DNA of 37,878 bases from Nostoc sp. LEGE 06077 (GTDB lineage Bacteria; Cyanobacteriota; Cyanobacteriia; Cyanobacteriales; Nostocaceae): positions 1 through 37,878 of the forward strand of contig NZ_JADEWI010000067.1 in NCBI RefSeq assembly GCF_015207705.1, given 5' to 3'. The position numbers and the translations under genes are program-made. This document shows, piece by piece, positions 23,012 through 32,137 of the stretch. Each line of letters starts with the position of its first letter. The stretch's first letter is position 1. The notes beneath the pieces are model-generated. The model was not told the origin of the DNA and ran no database searches. It was given only the letters and a program-made list of their open reading frames with translations.

Positions 23012-23471
23012 TTAGTTATATATCGAATTAATGCGTGATATTCTCAATTATAAAAATTTTAGTATTATTTAATCTTTATGTTAATGATCCTCGCAATTGC
23101 CTATTTTTGCACAGGTTGACATTTTTTGAAAATTGATCCCGGCTAGGATTTTTAGTATTTACAGCTACAAAATCTGCCTTTTTGTAAGTTCTGCTACAAA
23201 ATAGCCTAACTAATTCTGATCCCCAAGGTAGATGAAATTCAAGGAAGGTGAGCTATATTTTATAGGGGTAAGCACCTAGTGTCTACAACATAGTAGATGG
23301 TTTTAAATGTATTGGTAGACTTGGACGTTACTGTTAACTAATGTTGCACTCTTCAGAGTCAGTTAAGTTAATTGAAATCTTAAAAGAGTCAGTAAAAATG
23401 CTTTGTCTTCTCGAAAAGATTTTATTAATCTTTACAAAAAGACTTACTTACAGTCCAAACCAAAACAAATT
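23012..23471. other. Divergent intergenic region without a gene
   Basis: This 460-bp gap separates exonuclease III from the glycosyltransferase. It is AT-rich. It contains a small inverted repeat, TCTAC...GTAGA, near 23282-23298, but I found no convincing small ORF or RNA. An open frame enters from TTG 23403, but the family N-terminus begins at ATG 23472. Promoters for both flanking genes must lie here, though no strong consensus stands out. Confidence 0.5.
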
Positions 23472-24539
23472 ATGAAAATCGCTCAGGTAGCCCCCTTGTG
23501 GGAACGAGTTCCGCCTCCAAACTATGGAGGAATTGAACTGGTAGTGAGTCGCTTGACCGATGAATTAGTGCGTCGAGGCCATGAAGTAACTTTATTTGCT
23601 TCTGGTGATTCACAAACTCTGGCTCGTTTAGCTGCAATTTATCCACGCGCCTTACGTTTAGACAGTGATGTCAAAGAGTATGCAGTGTATGAAATGTTAG
23701 AACTGAGCCAAGCTTATCAACAAGCTGCGGAATTCGATATCATTCATTCTCATGTAGGAATTGCGGCATTACCCTTGGCGAGTTTGGTTTCAACTCCCAC
23801 AGTGCATACTTTACACGGCAATTTTACAAAAGATAACATTAACGTATATAGTCACCACCAAAAGCAAGCGTACGTCAGCATTAGTAACGCCCAACGGCAA
23901 ATTAATTTAAATTATGTTGCCACAGTCTATAACGGAATTCAGCTGGCAGATTATCCGTTTATAGCCCAACCAAAAGAACCGCCATATTTGGCATTCTTAG
24001 GGCGATTTTCTCCCGAAAAAGGGCCAAACCAAGCGATCGCAATTGCGAAACAAACTGGTTGGCGCTTAAAAATGGCTGGAAAAGTTGATGTTGCAGACTT
24101 GAAATTTTTTGAACAAGAGATTGCCCCCCAAATAGATGGTCAGCAAATTGAATATCTCGGTGAAATTAACCACACCGCAAAAGCTGAACTTCTTGGCAAT
24201 GCTGCAATTACTCTTTTTCCGATTTCTTGGCAGGAACCCTTTGGTTTGGTGATGATCGAATCTATGGCCACTGGTACACCAGTAATTGCCATGAATTTAG
24301 GTTCTGTACCGGAGGTTATTGTTCAAGGTCAAACAGGTTTTATCTGCCAAAACTCTGAAGAAATGGCAGCTATGATTCCCGCAGCTTTGAAACTAAATCG
24401 TCAAACTTGTAGAGAACACGTCAAAAACAAATTTAGCGTTACTCAAATGGTAGATGGCTACGAAGCAGTCTACAAAGAAATTATAAAAAATCGCATCAAC
24501 CTCAACGGTTACATCTATGCCGCTAAAGTTCGGCAATAA
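23472..24539 (+). CDS. Family 4 glycosyltransferase
   Basis: The start is ATG 23472 (MKIAQVAPLWERVPPPNYGG), which matches the usual family start; an upstream TTG extension is unlikely. The 355-residue protein shows a GT-B fold. The N-terminal half has the acceptor side (GGIELVVSRLTDELVRRGHE, then VTLFASGDS). The C-terminal half has the nucleotide-sugar side (YLAFLGRFSPEKGPNQAIAI, then EPFGLVMIESMATGTPVIAM, which contains the EX7E motif). It would transfer a sugar from a nucleotide donor to a lipid or polysaccharide acceptor at the inner membrane. The donor and acceptor cannot be read from sequence. Confidence 0.92.
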   Translation: MKIAQVAPLWERVPPPNYGGIELVVSRLTDELVRRGHEVTLFASGDSQTLARLAAIYPRALRLDSDVKEYAVYEMLELSQAYQQAAEFDIIHSHVGIAALPLASLVSTPTVHTLHGNFTKDNINVYSHHQKQAYVSISNAQRQINLNYVATVYNGIQLADYPFIAQPKEPPYLAFLGRFSPEKGPNQAIAIAKQTGWRLKMAGKVDVADLKFFEQEIAPQIDGQQIEYLGEINHTAKAELLGNAAITLFPISWQEPFGLVMIESMATGTPVIAMNLGSVPEVIVQGQTGFICQNSEEMAAMIPAALKLNRQTCREHVKNKFSVTQMVDGYEAVYKEIIKNRINLNGYIYAAKVRQ

Positions 24540-24596
24540 TTTACAACCTTTTTACCTGCGTTTTAACATCAATCTTATTTTAAGGAGGACATTGGA

Positions 24597-24782
24597 ATGA
24601 GTATGCGAGCCAACAATTGCCCATGTTGCGGTGGTTCCCTACTGCGTCATGTCCGTCATGGTGAACTATATTGGTTTTGCCTGTCGTGCCGACAAGAAGT
24701 ACCGCTGTTAACAGTTAATCGCTTAAATAATGGAGAAACCCGGAATACAGGAGTGCTGACTCAGCCAAAGATCAATACTTAA
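24597..24782 (+). CDS. Zinc-ribbon miniprotein
   Basis: ATG 24597 has a strong AAGGAGGA site upstream, so this 61-residue protein should be well translated. It holds a compact zinc-ribbon: ANNCPCCGGSLLRHVRHGEL, then YWFCLSCRQEVPLL. The two CxxC knuckles (CPC-C and CLSC) give four metal ligands. The tail is polar and probably disordered. Such small cyanobacterial zinc-ribbon proteins have no assigned role; nucleic-acid or protein binding is usual for the fold. It lies 57 bases after the glycosyltransferase. Confidence 0.8.
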   Translation: MSMRANNCPCCGGSLLRHVRHGELYWFCLSCRQEVPLLTVNRLNNGETRNTGVLTQPKINT

Positions 24783-24953
24783 GTCTCTTCGTAAAGTGCT
24801 GAGTGCTGAGTATAAAATAAGTGCTTTAGGAATTTAAGTAATCAAAACTATCCTCACCTCAGTGACTACAGCTATAAACAAAGCTGGGCTATTTTAGTAT
24901 GCAAGTCTCTACCTGATAAAATCAGGTGGAGCTTTTGAATTGGGTCACAAGCC

Positions 24954-25979
24954 TTGTTAGCAGCATTACTTTATGGCCAGGAAGATTTACGGTTAGAGCA
25001 AGTAGCTGATCCCACGCCAGCAGCTGGTGAAGTTGTCATACAAGTGGGTGCAGCGACAACTTGCGGTACAGATTTGAAAGTGTGGCGGCGTGGTGGTCAT
25101 GCCAAGATGTTGAAACCACCCACATTGTTTGGTCATGAAGCCGCCGGTGTAATTGTGGCGGTGGGTGCAGGTGTCAGCGATTGGCAAGTAGGCGATCGCG
25201 TCGTAGCGAATAACTCCGCCCCATGCATGGAATGCTTTTTTTGTCAACGTCAAGAGTATTCCCTATGTCCGAATTTAACTTGGAATAATGGCACATTTGC
25301 CGAATATCTCAAAATTCCCGCAACCATAGTCAAGCATAATTTATTGCGTCTTCCTGATGAATTGCCCTTTGAGTTGGCGGCGATGACTGAACCATTAGCT
25401 TGTGTATTGCATGGTGTCGCCCGTTCCAATATCAAACCCAAAGATAGAGTAGTTGTCTTGGGAGATGGGGCGATTGGCTTAATGTTTGTTGCTGCATTAG
25501 CTGATACAGCTGAAGTAATACTCTGGGGTGGAAATGACCACAGACTAGAAATTGGTCAAAAACTCGGCGCAACCCAGACATTTAACTATCATCAAATGAC
25601 TGATATTCCCGGTGTGGTGAAAGAACTGACTCAAGGTTGGGGTGCAGATGTCGTGATTGAAGCCACTGGTGTACCTAGTGTATGGGAAACTGCGATCGCC
25701 TGCGCCCGTCCTGGAGCAACAGTCAACTTATTCGGTGGCTGTCCCAGAGATACGACAATTACCGTGAATACAGAACAATTGCACTACAGTGAACTCACAT
25801 TAAAAGGCGTATTTCACAACACACCGGAATATGTGCGATCGGCACTTGCGATGATAGCCAGTCGTAAAAAACCTTTAGAATTACTTATCAGTGAAAAGCG
25901 ACCTTTAAAGGATCTAGAACAGGTGTTTCAGGAGATGAAAGCGCGTCAAGTAATTAAAGTAGCAATGGTTTGTAATTAG
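24954..25979 (+). CDS. Zinc-dependent medium-chain alcohol dehydrogenase
   Basis: The 341-residue protein has a GroES-like zinc domain with CGTDLKVWRRGGHA (catalytic cysteine) and LFGHEAAGVIVAVG, and a structural zinc loop with four cysteines (CMECFFCQRQEYSLCP). The Rossmann domain starts with VVVLGDGAIGLMFVAALA. It resembles sorbitol/threonine-type dehydrogenases that oxidise an alcohol with NAD(P). There is no ATG. TTG 24954 is the first conventional start, but the only good ribosome site (AGGTGGAG, 24924-24931) lies 22 bases away. It would instead fit an in-frame ATT at 24939. The start is uncertain. Confidence 0.88.
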   Translation: MLAALLYGQEDLRLEQVADPTPAAGEVVIQVGAATTCGTDLKVWRRGGHAKMLKPPTLFGHEAAGVIVAVGAGVSDWQVGDRVVANNSAPCMECFFCQRQEYSLCPNLTWNNGTFAEYLKIPATIVKHNLLRLPDELPFELAAMTEPLACVLHGVARSNIKPKDRVVVLGDGAIGLMFVAALADTAEVILWGGNDHRLEIGQKLGATQTFNYHQMTDIPGVVKELTQGWGADVVIEATGVPSVWETAIACARPGATVNLFGGCPRDTTITVNTEQLHYSELTLKGVFHNTPEYVRSALAMIASRKKPLELLISEKRPLKDLEQVFQEMKARQVIKVAMVCN

Positions 25980-25990
25980 GACTGAAATTC

Positions 25991-26902
25991 TTGATGATTG
26001 ACCACGATCGTTTATTTAAAGAACTTCTTTCTAACTTCTTCCCTGAGTTTATCGAATTATTTTTTCCCGATGTCAGTGCTTATTGGGAGCGAGACTCTAT
26101 CGAGTTTTTACCACAAGAAGTATTTACAGATGTGACTGAGGGAGAACGCAAAATACTCGATGTAGCGGCTAAAGTTGCATTTAGAAATCAAAATACTTTA
26201 TTTATTATCCACACTGAACATCAATCTTATTCACAAACTAATTTCAATCAGCGAATGTTTACCTACTTCGCTCGACTCCATGAAAAATATGCGCTACCCA
26301 TATATCCTATAGTCATTTATTCCCATGACACGCCACTGACACCAGAACCGAACTCATATCGCATTGATTTTCCCAACAAAAAGGTGCTGGAATTTAATTA
26401 TGACGTTGTGCAATTAAATCAATTCAGATGGCAGGACTTTCTCAATCAAAGAAATCCTGTCGCAAGTGCTTTGATTGCTAAAATGCGGATGAATGTTCAA
26501 GAACGTCCGACAGTCAAGCTAATGTCCCTGCAATCGTTAGTGAACTTAGACCTCAACCCAGCACAAGTACAATTAATATCAGGGTTTATTGATACATATC
26601 TCGATTTAAACGCTCAAGAAGAAAAAATATTTCAAGAGCAACTTGCTAGTATTGAACCACAGCAGGAGGAAAGAGTTATGCAAATCGTTACCAGTTGGAT
26701 GAGACAAGGAATACAGCAAGGAATACAGCAAGGAGAAGCAAAGCTGATTCTACGCTTACTTAACCGCCGTTTAGGTGAAGTGAATCCGCAATTGCAAGCA
26801 CAAATCCAAAGCTTATCAACTGCGGAGTTAGACGATTTAGGTGAAGCTTTGCTAGATTTTACAACCACTGCTGATTTAGAAGCTTGGTTTGAAAATAGAT
26901 AG
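25991..26902 (+). CDS. PD-(D/E)XK nuclease-family protein with DUF4351 tail
   Basis: The 303-residue protein has the Rpn/PDDEXK-transposase-like nuclease pattern: DRLFKELLSNFFPEFIELFF, KILDVAAKVAF, and IIHTEHQSYSQ carrying the E-x-Q of the active site. A C-terminal DUF4351 region follows (GEAKLILRLLNRRLGEVNPQ, then STAELDDLGEALLDFTT). These proteins are widespread and multicopy in Nostocales. They may act as DNA nucleases or recombination-promoting enzymes, but the role is unproven. ATG 25991 starts shortly after the dehydrogenase stop. Its 3' end is the source of the tandem duplication that follows. Confidence 0.88.
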   Translation: MMIDHDRLFKELLSNFFPEFIELFFPDVSAYWERDSIEFLPQEVFTDVTEGERKILDVAAKVAFRNQNTLFIIHTEHQSYSQTNFNQRMFTYFARLHEKYALPIYPIVIYSHDTPLTPEPNSYRIDFPNKKVLEFNYDVVQLNQFRWQDFLNQRNPVASALIAKMRMNVQERPTVKLMSLQSLVNLDLNPAQVQLISGFIDTYLDLNAQEEKIFQEQLASIEPQQEERVMQIVTSWMRQGIQQGIQQGEAKLILRLLNRRLGEVNPQLQAQIQSLSTAELDDLGEALLDFTTTADLEAWFENR

Positions 26903-27129
26903 TTAAGTAGTTATGCAAATCGTTACCAGTTGGATGAGACAAGGAATACAACAAGGAGAAGCAAAGCTGATTCTACGCTTACTTAACCGCCGTCTAGGTG
27001 AAGTGAATCCACAATTGCAAGCACAAATTCAAAGTTTATCAACTGCTGAGTTAGACGATTTAGGTGAAGCTTTGCTAGATTTTACAACCACTGCTGATTT
27101 AGAAGCTTGGTTTGAAAATAGATAGTTAA
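26674..27129. repeat. Tandem duplication of a 233/221-bp unit
   Basis: Copy 1 (26674-26906) and copy 2 (26909-27129) both start AGTTATGCAAATCG and end ATAGATAGTTAA. They differ by a 12-base unit (GGAATACAGCAA), present twice in copy 1 and once in copy 2, and by a few substitutions. The near-identity shows a recent event. Confidence 0.95.
26913..27125 (+). pseudogene. Duplicated DUF4351 tail fragment
   Basis: This open frame of 70 residues (MQIVTSWMRQGIQQGEAKLI...) is a copy of the last 74 residues of the preceding gene, minus one GIQQ repeat. It lacks the nuclease domain. The start codon is an internal methionine of the parent. The preceding bases (GTAG) give no ribosome site. It is probably a non-functional duplicate, although a free DUF4351 domain could in principle be expressed by read-through. 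Confidence 0.85.
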
Positions 27130-27139
27130 AATAACTGGA

Positions 27140-27718
27140 TTAGAACGGAGTACCTTTTTCTTTTCGTTGGTTTTGTAATGCTTCTTCGTACCACTCCAAT
27201 TCTTTTAAAAATTGACCAACTCTCTTCGTCAAACTTGCTTCTCGTGGAGTACCTGATTCATCCAAAGAGTCGCCAATTTTGGAGATAGCAAACATGGTTG
27301 AAATAGTAACCATTCCCATCTCTCCTAGAAAAGAGCGTAACTGTATAGCTGCGCGGACTCCGCCAAAGCCGCCAGCTGAGTAGGAAACAATCCCAGCCGG
27401 GCGGAAAAAGTATTCTTCAAGATAATGATCCATCAGATTACTCAATCCTGGCTGAATAGAATGATTGTATTCTCCGGTAATCACAACAAAACCGTCTGCG
27501 GTGCGGATATGTTCTGCTAATTCTGCCATTTTTGCCGGAGCCTGACCTTGATCATACTCCTTATACATTCGGTCTAAAATGCCAAAATCATACTCCTTAG
27601 CATCAACAAAAATTACCTCATGGTTTCTTTGCTGGAGTTGATCAATAATAAATCTAGCAGCTTTGATACCTTGGCGATCGCTTCTGTAGGAACCGTAGAA
27701 AACTAATGTTTTAAACAT
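27140..27718 (-). CDS. NADPH-dependent FMN reductase family protein
   Basis: The 192-residue flavodoxin-fold protein begins MFKTLVFYGSYRSDRQGIKA, in which the GSYRSDR loop binds FMN phosphate. It continues with DGFVVITGEYNHSIQPGLSN and SYSAGGFGGVRAAIQLRSFL, both typical of the FMN_red family. It would reduce FMN, quinones or other small acceptors with NADPH in the cytoplasm. Length is normal. It is convergent with the duplicated DUF4351 fragment and read from its own start at 27718. Confidence 0.9.
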   Translation of the reverse strand: MFKTLVFYGSYRSDRQGIKAARFIIDQLQQRNHEVIFVDAKEYDFGILDRMYKEYDQGQAPAKMAELAEHIRTADGFVVITGEYNHSIQPGLSNLMDHYLEEYFFRPAGIVSYSAGGFGGVRAAIQLRSFLGEMGMVTISTMFAISKIGDSLDESGTPREASLTKRVGQFLKELEWYEEALQNQRKEKGTPF

Positions 27719-27798
27719 AGTAAGTAGGGAATGGGGTGTAGGGATTAAAAGACTTTCATAAATTCATTGTGAAATTTACTTAAAAATACTACTTTATC

Positions 27799-27825
27799 GT
27801 CCCTAGCCTCTAGCCCCTAGCCCCT
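27799..27825. repeat. Short tandem repeat (CTAGCCC-like)
   Basis: Three overlapping CTAGCC(C) units occur in a row, in the style of the short tandem heptamer repeats known from Nostoc intergenic DNA. They lie in the 110-bp gap between the FMN reductase start and the ferrochelatase stop. Confidence 0.55.
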
Positions 27826-27828
27826 GTT

Positions 27829-28995
27829 TTATTGCAACAATCCAATCATGTGTAACAAACCATGACCAGTAACTAACTCAATAATTAAAGCAATAAAGCC
27901 TAACATTGCAATTCGACCATTCCAAACTTCTGCACTCGTAGTCATACCCCATTCCCAACTTTCTGGGGGATACATCTTCACCCTTTTTTTTATTTGGGCT
28001 GCTTGTGATAGCTTGAAATTGGGTTGTTCCAGTGCTTCAATGACTAAATCAGCCAAGGCTCGAATAAATACTGGATGAGTATTTGGCGCAGGTGCGCGCC
28101 GGAAATTGTGAATTCCAGCTTCTTCAGCAATTTCACGATACTCAATGTCAATTTCTTGTAATGTCTCAATGTGTTCGGAGACAAAACTGATGGGTACAAC
28201 CACGATATCTTTAACGCCTTGTGCGCCTAATTCTTTTAGCGCATCTTCAGTATAGGGTTGTAGCCATTCTACGGGGCCGACACGGCTTTGATAAGCCAAA
28301 GTGTGAGCATTGGGACGATTGAGGGTCTGCATAATTAAGTATGTGCATTCCTCAATTTCTTGCTGATAGGGGTCGCCTGCTTCTTCAACGTAGCTTTTGG
28401 GGACACCGTGGGCGCTAAAGAAGATATGCACATCATCAGGATGAGGACATTGGTCTATTTCCTGGGCGATAAGTTGTGCCATCGCTTGCAGGTAGTTTGG
28501 TTGTTTATACCAGGAAGGAATAACAGTGTATTCCAGCGGTTGTAGTTTTGGGTCTTCTCGCCAAAGTTTTTCTAATAGCCGGAAACTAGAACCACTAGTA
28601 CTAATGGAAAATTGTGGGTAAAGCGGCAGAATGACCAATTTTTCAATATCATCTTGAGTCAGGAGAGCGATCGCTTCTTCTGTATAAGGATGCCAGTAAC
28701 GCATACCTACGTAGATGTTAGCTTCTTGCCCTAAATGACTCAACTGTTCTTTTAAGGCTTCTCCTTGCGCTTCTGTAATTCGTCGTAAGGGAGAACCACC
28801 ACCAATTTGCTTATAATTTGCTTGAGATGTTTTCACGCGCCGCGAGGCAATGAACCACGCTAGGGGTCTTTGCAACCAGCGAAATGGTAGGCGAATGATT
28901 TCGGGATCAGAAAATAAGTTGTACAAAAATGGCCCGACATCTTCTAACTTATCGGGGCCACCGAGATTGAGTAATAAAACGCCTACACGACCCAT
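27829..28995 (-). CDS. hemH: Ferrochelatase with CAB-like C-terminal helix
   Basis: The 388-residue protein inserts iron into protoporphyrin IX, the last step of haem synthesis. Visible marks: [20 protein letters not shown], the SFRLLEKLW region, catalytic histidine in [20 protein letters not shown], and [20 protein letters not shown]. The last 45 residues ([20 protein letters not shown]) form the light-harvesting-like CAB transmembrane helix that is typical of cyanobacterial and plastid ferrochelatase II and anchors it to the thylakoid. All expected parts are present. It is divergent from the methyltransferase gene. Confidence 0.97.
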   Translation of the reverse strand: MGRVGVLLLNLGGPDKLEDVGPFLYNLFSDPEIIRLPFRWLQRPLAWFIASRRVKTSQANYKQIGGGSPLRRITEAQGEALKEQLSHLGQEANIYVGMRYWHPYTEEAIALLTQDDIEKLVILPLYPQFSISTSGSSFRLLEKLWREDPKLQPLEYTVIPSWYKQPNYLQAMAQLIAQEIDQCPHPDDVHIFFSAHGVPKSYVEEAGDPYQQEIEECTYLIMQTLNRPNAHTLAYQSRVGPVEWLQPYTEDALKELGAQGVKDIVVVPISFVSEHIETLQEIDIEYREIAEEAGIHNFRRAPAPNTHPVFIRALADLVIEALEQPNFKLSQAAQIKKRVKMYPPESWEWGMTTSAEVWNGRIAMLGFIALIIELVTGHGLLHMIGLLQ

Positions 28996-29088
28996 AGCAG
29001 TTATTTTCCCCCAACCTTTTCAGATTTTTTACTAATGTTAACAATATATCTTTATTAAATATAAAGCTTAACAGTCAGGAAAGATGCA

Positions 29089-29712
29089 ATGGCCACAATT
29101 TTACGTGATTTAAGTTATCGGTATCAATGGTTGTATGATGCTATTTCCCGCGTAGCAGCTATCAGCGTCGGTGGTGAAACCCGCTTTCGCCAACTTGCCT
29201 TACAAGGCTTAACAATTCATTCAGATACTCAGGTATTAGATTTATGTTGTGGTAGTGGGCAATCTACACAGTTTTTAGTGAAATCTTCACAAAATGTAAC
29301 AGGATTAGATGCCTCACCAAAATCATTGCAAAGAGCAAAACAAAATGTCCCAGAAGCCTCATATATAGAAGCTTTTGCTGAAAATATGCCCCTTGCAGAC
29401 AATTCTTTTGATTTGGTGCATACCAGCGCCGCTTTACATGAAATGGAACCTGAACAATTACGACAAATTCTTCAAGAAGTATATCGAGTTTTAAAACCAG
29501 GAGGAGTTTTTACATTAGTAGATTTTCATGCGCCTAATAATCCCATATTTTGGCCAGGGGTATCATTGTTTTTACTATTATTTGAAACAGAAACAGCTTG
29601 GCAGTTAATCAAAACTGATTTGCCAGGATTATTAAAGGAAATTGGCTTCAATGTAGAGAAGACACAACTATATGCAGGTGGGAGCTTACAAGTAATTCAG
29701 GCAAAAAAATAA
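29089..29712 (+). CDS. Class I SAM-dependent methyltransferase
   Basis: The 207-residue protein shows motif I (VLDLCCGSGQSTQFL), motif II (VTGLDASPKSLQRAKQN), and the post-motif block (MPLADNSFDLVHTSAALHEM, then EVYRVLKPGGVFTLVDFHAP) of the UbiE/Methyltransf_11 type. It would methylate a small metabolite, quinone precursor or lipid; the substrate is not visible. ATG 29089 lies after a 93-bp divergent promoter gap shared with hemH, so the two may be co-regulated. Confidence 0.92.
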   Translation: MATILRDLSYRYQWLYDAISRVAAISVGGETRFRQLALQGLTIHSDTQVLDLCCGSGQSTQFLVKSSQNVTGLDASPKSLQRAKQNVPEASYIEAFAENMPLADNSFDLVHTSAALHEMEPEQLRQILQEVYRVLKPGGVFTLVDFHAPNNPIFWPGVSLFLLLFETETAWQLIKTDLPGLLKEIGFNVEKTQLYAGGSLQVIQAKK

Positions 29713-29744
29713 TTGCCTATGAAACAAGCAAACTGTCTACAACT

Positions 29745-29779
29745 CTTTGCGCCTCTGCGTCTTTGCGTGAGACAAAAAA
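29745..29779. repeat. Intergenic Nostoc-type repeat, copy 1
   Basis: The stretch starts CTTTGCGCC and ends TTTGCGTGAGACAAAAAA. A nearly identical stretch occurs at 36645-36678 inside the MITE. It is non-coding and imperfectly periodic (TTTGCGC, CTGCGTC, TTTGCGT). Confidence 0.75.
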
Positions 29780-29815
29780 TTCTTATAATTAACCGCAGAT
29801 GGATGCATATGACAA

Positions 29816-31066
29816 TCAAGTAGAGACGCGAAATTTCGCGTCTCTACCCATCACAAAATCAAATAGATGATGCGCCATTTCTAATTTAGAACAATGGGCA
29901 ATTTCTAATTGATGATTTTGCCCATCTAAAAAAATAGCTTGATTATTGTTACTCCCAAAACCACTATCTGGTTGATCGATGGGATTAGCAACAATTACAT
30001 CTAATTTTTTCGTCTGCAATTTTTCCTTTGCAGGGATGATGATATCTCCCGTCTGTGCAGCAAAACCGATTAATAATTGATGTGGTTGTTTGAGTTGCGC
30101 TAATTGGGCAACAATATCAGGTACAGGTTCTAGAGGTAAAGCTTGAGGGAGCGATCGCTTGGGCAATTTCTCGCTACTATAGTCTCTAGGCTTGACATCA
30201 GCCACAGCCGCTGACATCACAATCACATCAGCATTCGGTAAGTATTCCAACATTACCTGTTGCATTTCCTCGGCTGAAATTACAGGAATAGCTTGCACAC
30301 CTAAAGGTACATCCCAACTAGCTACGCCATGTACTAAAGTGACACTTGCACCACGATGCAATGCGGCTTCTGCCAAAGCCAAACCCATTTTACCTGTAGA
30401 TGGATTACCAATAAATCTTACTGGGTCGAGATACTCTCGCGTTCCCCCAGCGCTAATTAAAATGCGTTTACCGACTAAATCTCGCTTACCGCCAGTATGT
30501 AACAAAGATTGGATACGAGTGACAATTTCGGATGGTTCCGCCATTCTCCCAGCACCGATGCGATCGCACGCTAGTAACCCTGATGCTGTACTCATCCCAT
30601 GATAGCGGCTATCTGTTAACAACTGCTGCCAATTGCGCTGCACTGTTAGCTGTTCCCACATATCGGTATTCATCGCGGGTGCTAACAACACAGGACAAGT
30701 AGAAGCTAACACTGTATTTGTCAGCAAATTATCAGCCATTCCGTAGGTTAACTTAGCTAATGTATTTGCTGTTAAAGGTGCAATTACGATTAAATCTGCC
30801 CATTCTCCCAACTCAATATGCAACGGACGAGAGTGAGTTGGTTGCCAAAAATCATCATCTGTATAAGCTGGATGACGGGAGAGAGTAGCTAAAGTCAGAG
30901 GCGTGATGAATTCTTGCGCTGAACCGGTGAGAATCACGCGAACTTCCACCCCACTTTTAAATAGAGTGGAAACCACCTCACAAACTTTATAGGCGGCGAT
31001 ACCGCCGCCTACACAAATAAGAACCCTGTTGTTGCGTTTTTCGCTGGAAGACTGAAGATTAGACAT
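29816..31066 (-). CDS. coaBC: Bifunctional phosphopantothenoylcysteine decarboxylase/synthetase
   Basis: I chose ATG 31064-31066 ([20 protein letters not shown]), giving 416 residues; an upstream ATG at 31108 adds an unlikely leader. The CoaC half has [17 protein letters not shown] and APAMNTDMW (substrate-binding asparagine). The CoaB half has [43 protein letters not shown] and [12 protein letters not shown]. It converts phosphopantothenate to phosphopantetheine on the way to coenzyme A. The final residues (about [10 protein letters not shown]) come from a palindromic repeat inserted at the 3' end. The DUF2555 gene lies just upstream in the same direction. Confidence 0.95.
   Translation of the reverse strand: MSNLQSSSEKRNNRVLICVGGGIAAYKVCEVVSTLFKSGVEVRVILTGSAQEFITPLTLATLSRHPAYTDDDFWQPTHSRPLHIELGEWADLIVIAPLTANTLAKLTYGMADNLLTNTVLASTCPVLLAPAMNTDMWEQLTVQRNWQQLLTDSRYHGMSTASGLLACDRIGAGRMAEPSEIVTRIQSLLHTGGKRDLVGKRILISAGGTREYLDPVRFIGNPSTGKMGLALAEAALHRGASVTLVHGVASWDVPLGVQAIPVISAEEMQQVMLEYLPNADVIVMSAAVADVKPRDYSSEKLPKRSLPQALPLEPVPDIVAQLAQLKQPHQLLIGFAAQTGDIIIPAKEKLQTKKLDVIVANPIDQPDSGFGSNNNQAIFLDGQNHQLEIAHCSKLEMAHHLFDFVMGRDAKFRVST
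29820..29847. repeat. 28-bp perfect palindrome overlapping the coaBC 3' end
   Basis: The bases are fully self-complementary (half GTAGAGACGCGAAA). This matches the well-known type of Nostoc palindrome beginning GTAGAGACG. It lies inside the coding sequence and supplies the last residues of CoaBC ([10 protein letters not shown] region), with the stop directly beyond it. Confidence 0.9.
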
Positions 31067-31129
31067 CAGAAAAAAAAGATGAAGCCTGAAATTATTTTCA
31101 CACTTCATACTTTATACTTCAGACTTTAT

Positions 31130-31342
31130 CTAAGCTTCATCGTAAGGTTCTAAATCTAAGAGGTAGATATAGGGTTCCACTAATTCTGGACGCTGAAAGG
31201 CGATCGCTCGGAGTAGATGCCAATCGTTCAAACCTTCAAAAGCATTGCTATAATTATCAAGTTCCAGACGATTAGCTAAGTCTTCCACATCTGCTGCGGT
31301 CATGGCAGCAATTTCTGTCTTGGAAATGCCTAGAGTCTTCAT
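31130..31342 (-). CDS. DUF2555 family protein
   Basis: ATG 31340-31342 has a GGGAGGGG site upstream, giving 70 residues (MKTLGISKTEIAAMTAADVE...). A longer frame to 31375 is less likely. The compact helical sequence (DLANRLELDNYSNAFEGLND, then WHLLRAIAFQRPELVEPYIY) is the DUF2555 pattern, a short cyanobacterial protein of unknown function. It lies directly upstream of coaBC in the same direction, so the two may be co-transcribed. Confidence 0.85.
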   Translation of the reverse strand: MKTLGISKTEIAAMTAADVEDLANRLELDNYSNAFEGLNDWHLLRAIAFQRPELVEPYIYLLDLEPYDEA

Positions 31343-31495
31343 AATGCTTGCCCCTCCCTTATGCAGCATTTGCATCCAGCTTGGGTAAAGTTGCGCTTGA
31401 CGTAACCACCCAATCTATATTACTCATTAGACGGCATTTGTTTCGTAAAAATTTGCATGATTTTTACCATAATTGTAAAAAAATTGTATTTAAGG

Positions 31496-32137
31496 CTACG
31501 CAATTGTCTTTAAAACAAAATTTCGTAACGCTTCTAACATTTGCAGATTAATTTCATGTCCGGCATCAAATTCTAGGTAATCTACTGTAAATCCCATAGA
31601 CTGCAAAGCTTCCCGCGTTTTGATAGCTGCTGACAATGGCACAACTTCATCTTGAGTACCGTGCATAACCAAAGTTGGCGGAATTTGACTTTGACCTTTC
31701 GGTAATGCATCTGGATGTAAATAACCACTCATCACAGTTAAACCAGCCAGAGGTAACTTTAATCCCACTTCTAAAGTCATCGCCCCACCTTGAGAAAAGC
31801 CACACAAAATCGTCCGTGATAAAGGTACCCCAGTGCTGCTTTCTAAAGATTGCAAAAAATCTGTGAGTAATTGCCGACTTTCCGCTAAACCCTGATACAT
31901 ATTTTCCATTCTTAGCTCATACCACGCCTTACCAACAGCAGAATAAGGATGCGGATATGGTGCATTTGGAAAAACAAACTGGTAATTCGGTAATTGGAAA
32001 TAAGGTAATAAAGATGCCACATCCTCAGCATTTGCACCCCAACCGTGCAAAGCTACAATTAAGCCAACGGGAGGTTGAGAATTAGCCGGGGGGACATTGA
32101 TAAATTGTAAAGACAGAGGTTTGCTCCTAAAATTCAA
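31496..32137 (-). CDS. Carboxylesterase/phospholipase-type alpha/beta hydrolase
   Basis: The 213-residue protein shows the esterase triad: nucleophile in CGFSQGGAMTLEVG (GxSxG), aspartate in MHGTQDEVVPLS and histidine in FDAGHEINLQ, with an oxyanion region LHGWGANAEDVASLLPYF. It would hydrolyse short esters or thioester/acyl groups in the cytoplasm. The frame begins at TTG 32137. An AGGAG inside the frame lies seven bases before an in-frame CTG, so the true start is unsettled by a few residues. Confidence 0.9.
   Translation of the reverse strand: MNFRSKPLSLQFINVPPANSQPPVGLIVALHGWGANAEDVASLLPYFQLPNYQFVFPNAPYPHPYSAVGKAWYELRMENMYQGLAESRQLLTDFLQSLESSTGVPLSRTILCGFSQGGAMTLEVGLKLPLAGLTVMSGYLHPDALPKGQSQIPPTLVMHGTQDEVVPLSAAIKTREALQSMGFTVDYLEFDAGHEINLQMLEALRNFVLKTIA

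Noticed and set aside
23403-23471. Extended N-terminus of the glycosyltransferase
   Set aside because: Family start matches MKIAQVAPLW at ATG 23472; the extension uses TTG and has no ribosome site.
30192-30602. Rightward 136-residue frame inside coaBC
   Set aside because: Antisense shadow of well-recognised CoaBC motifs.
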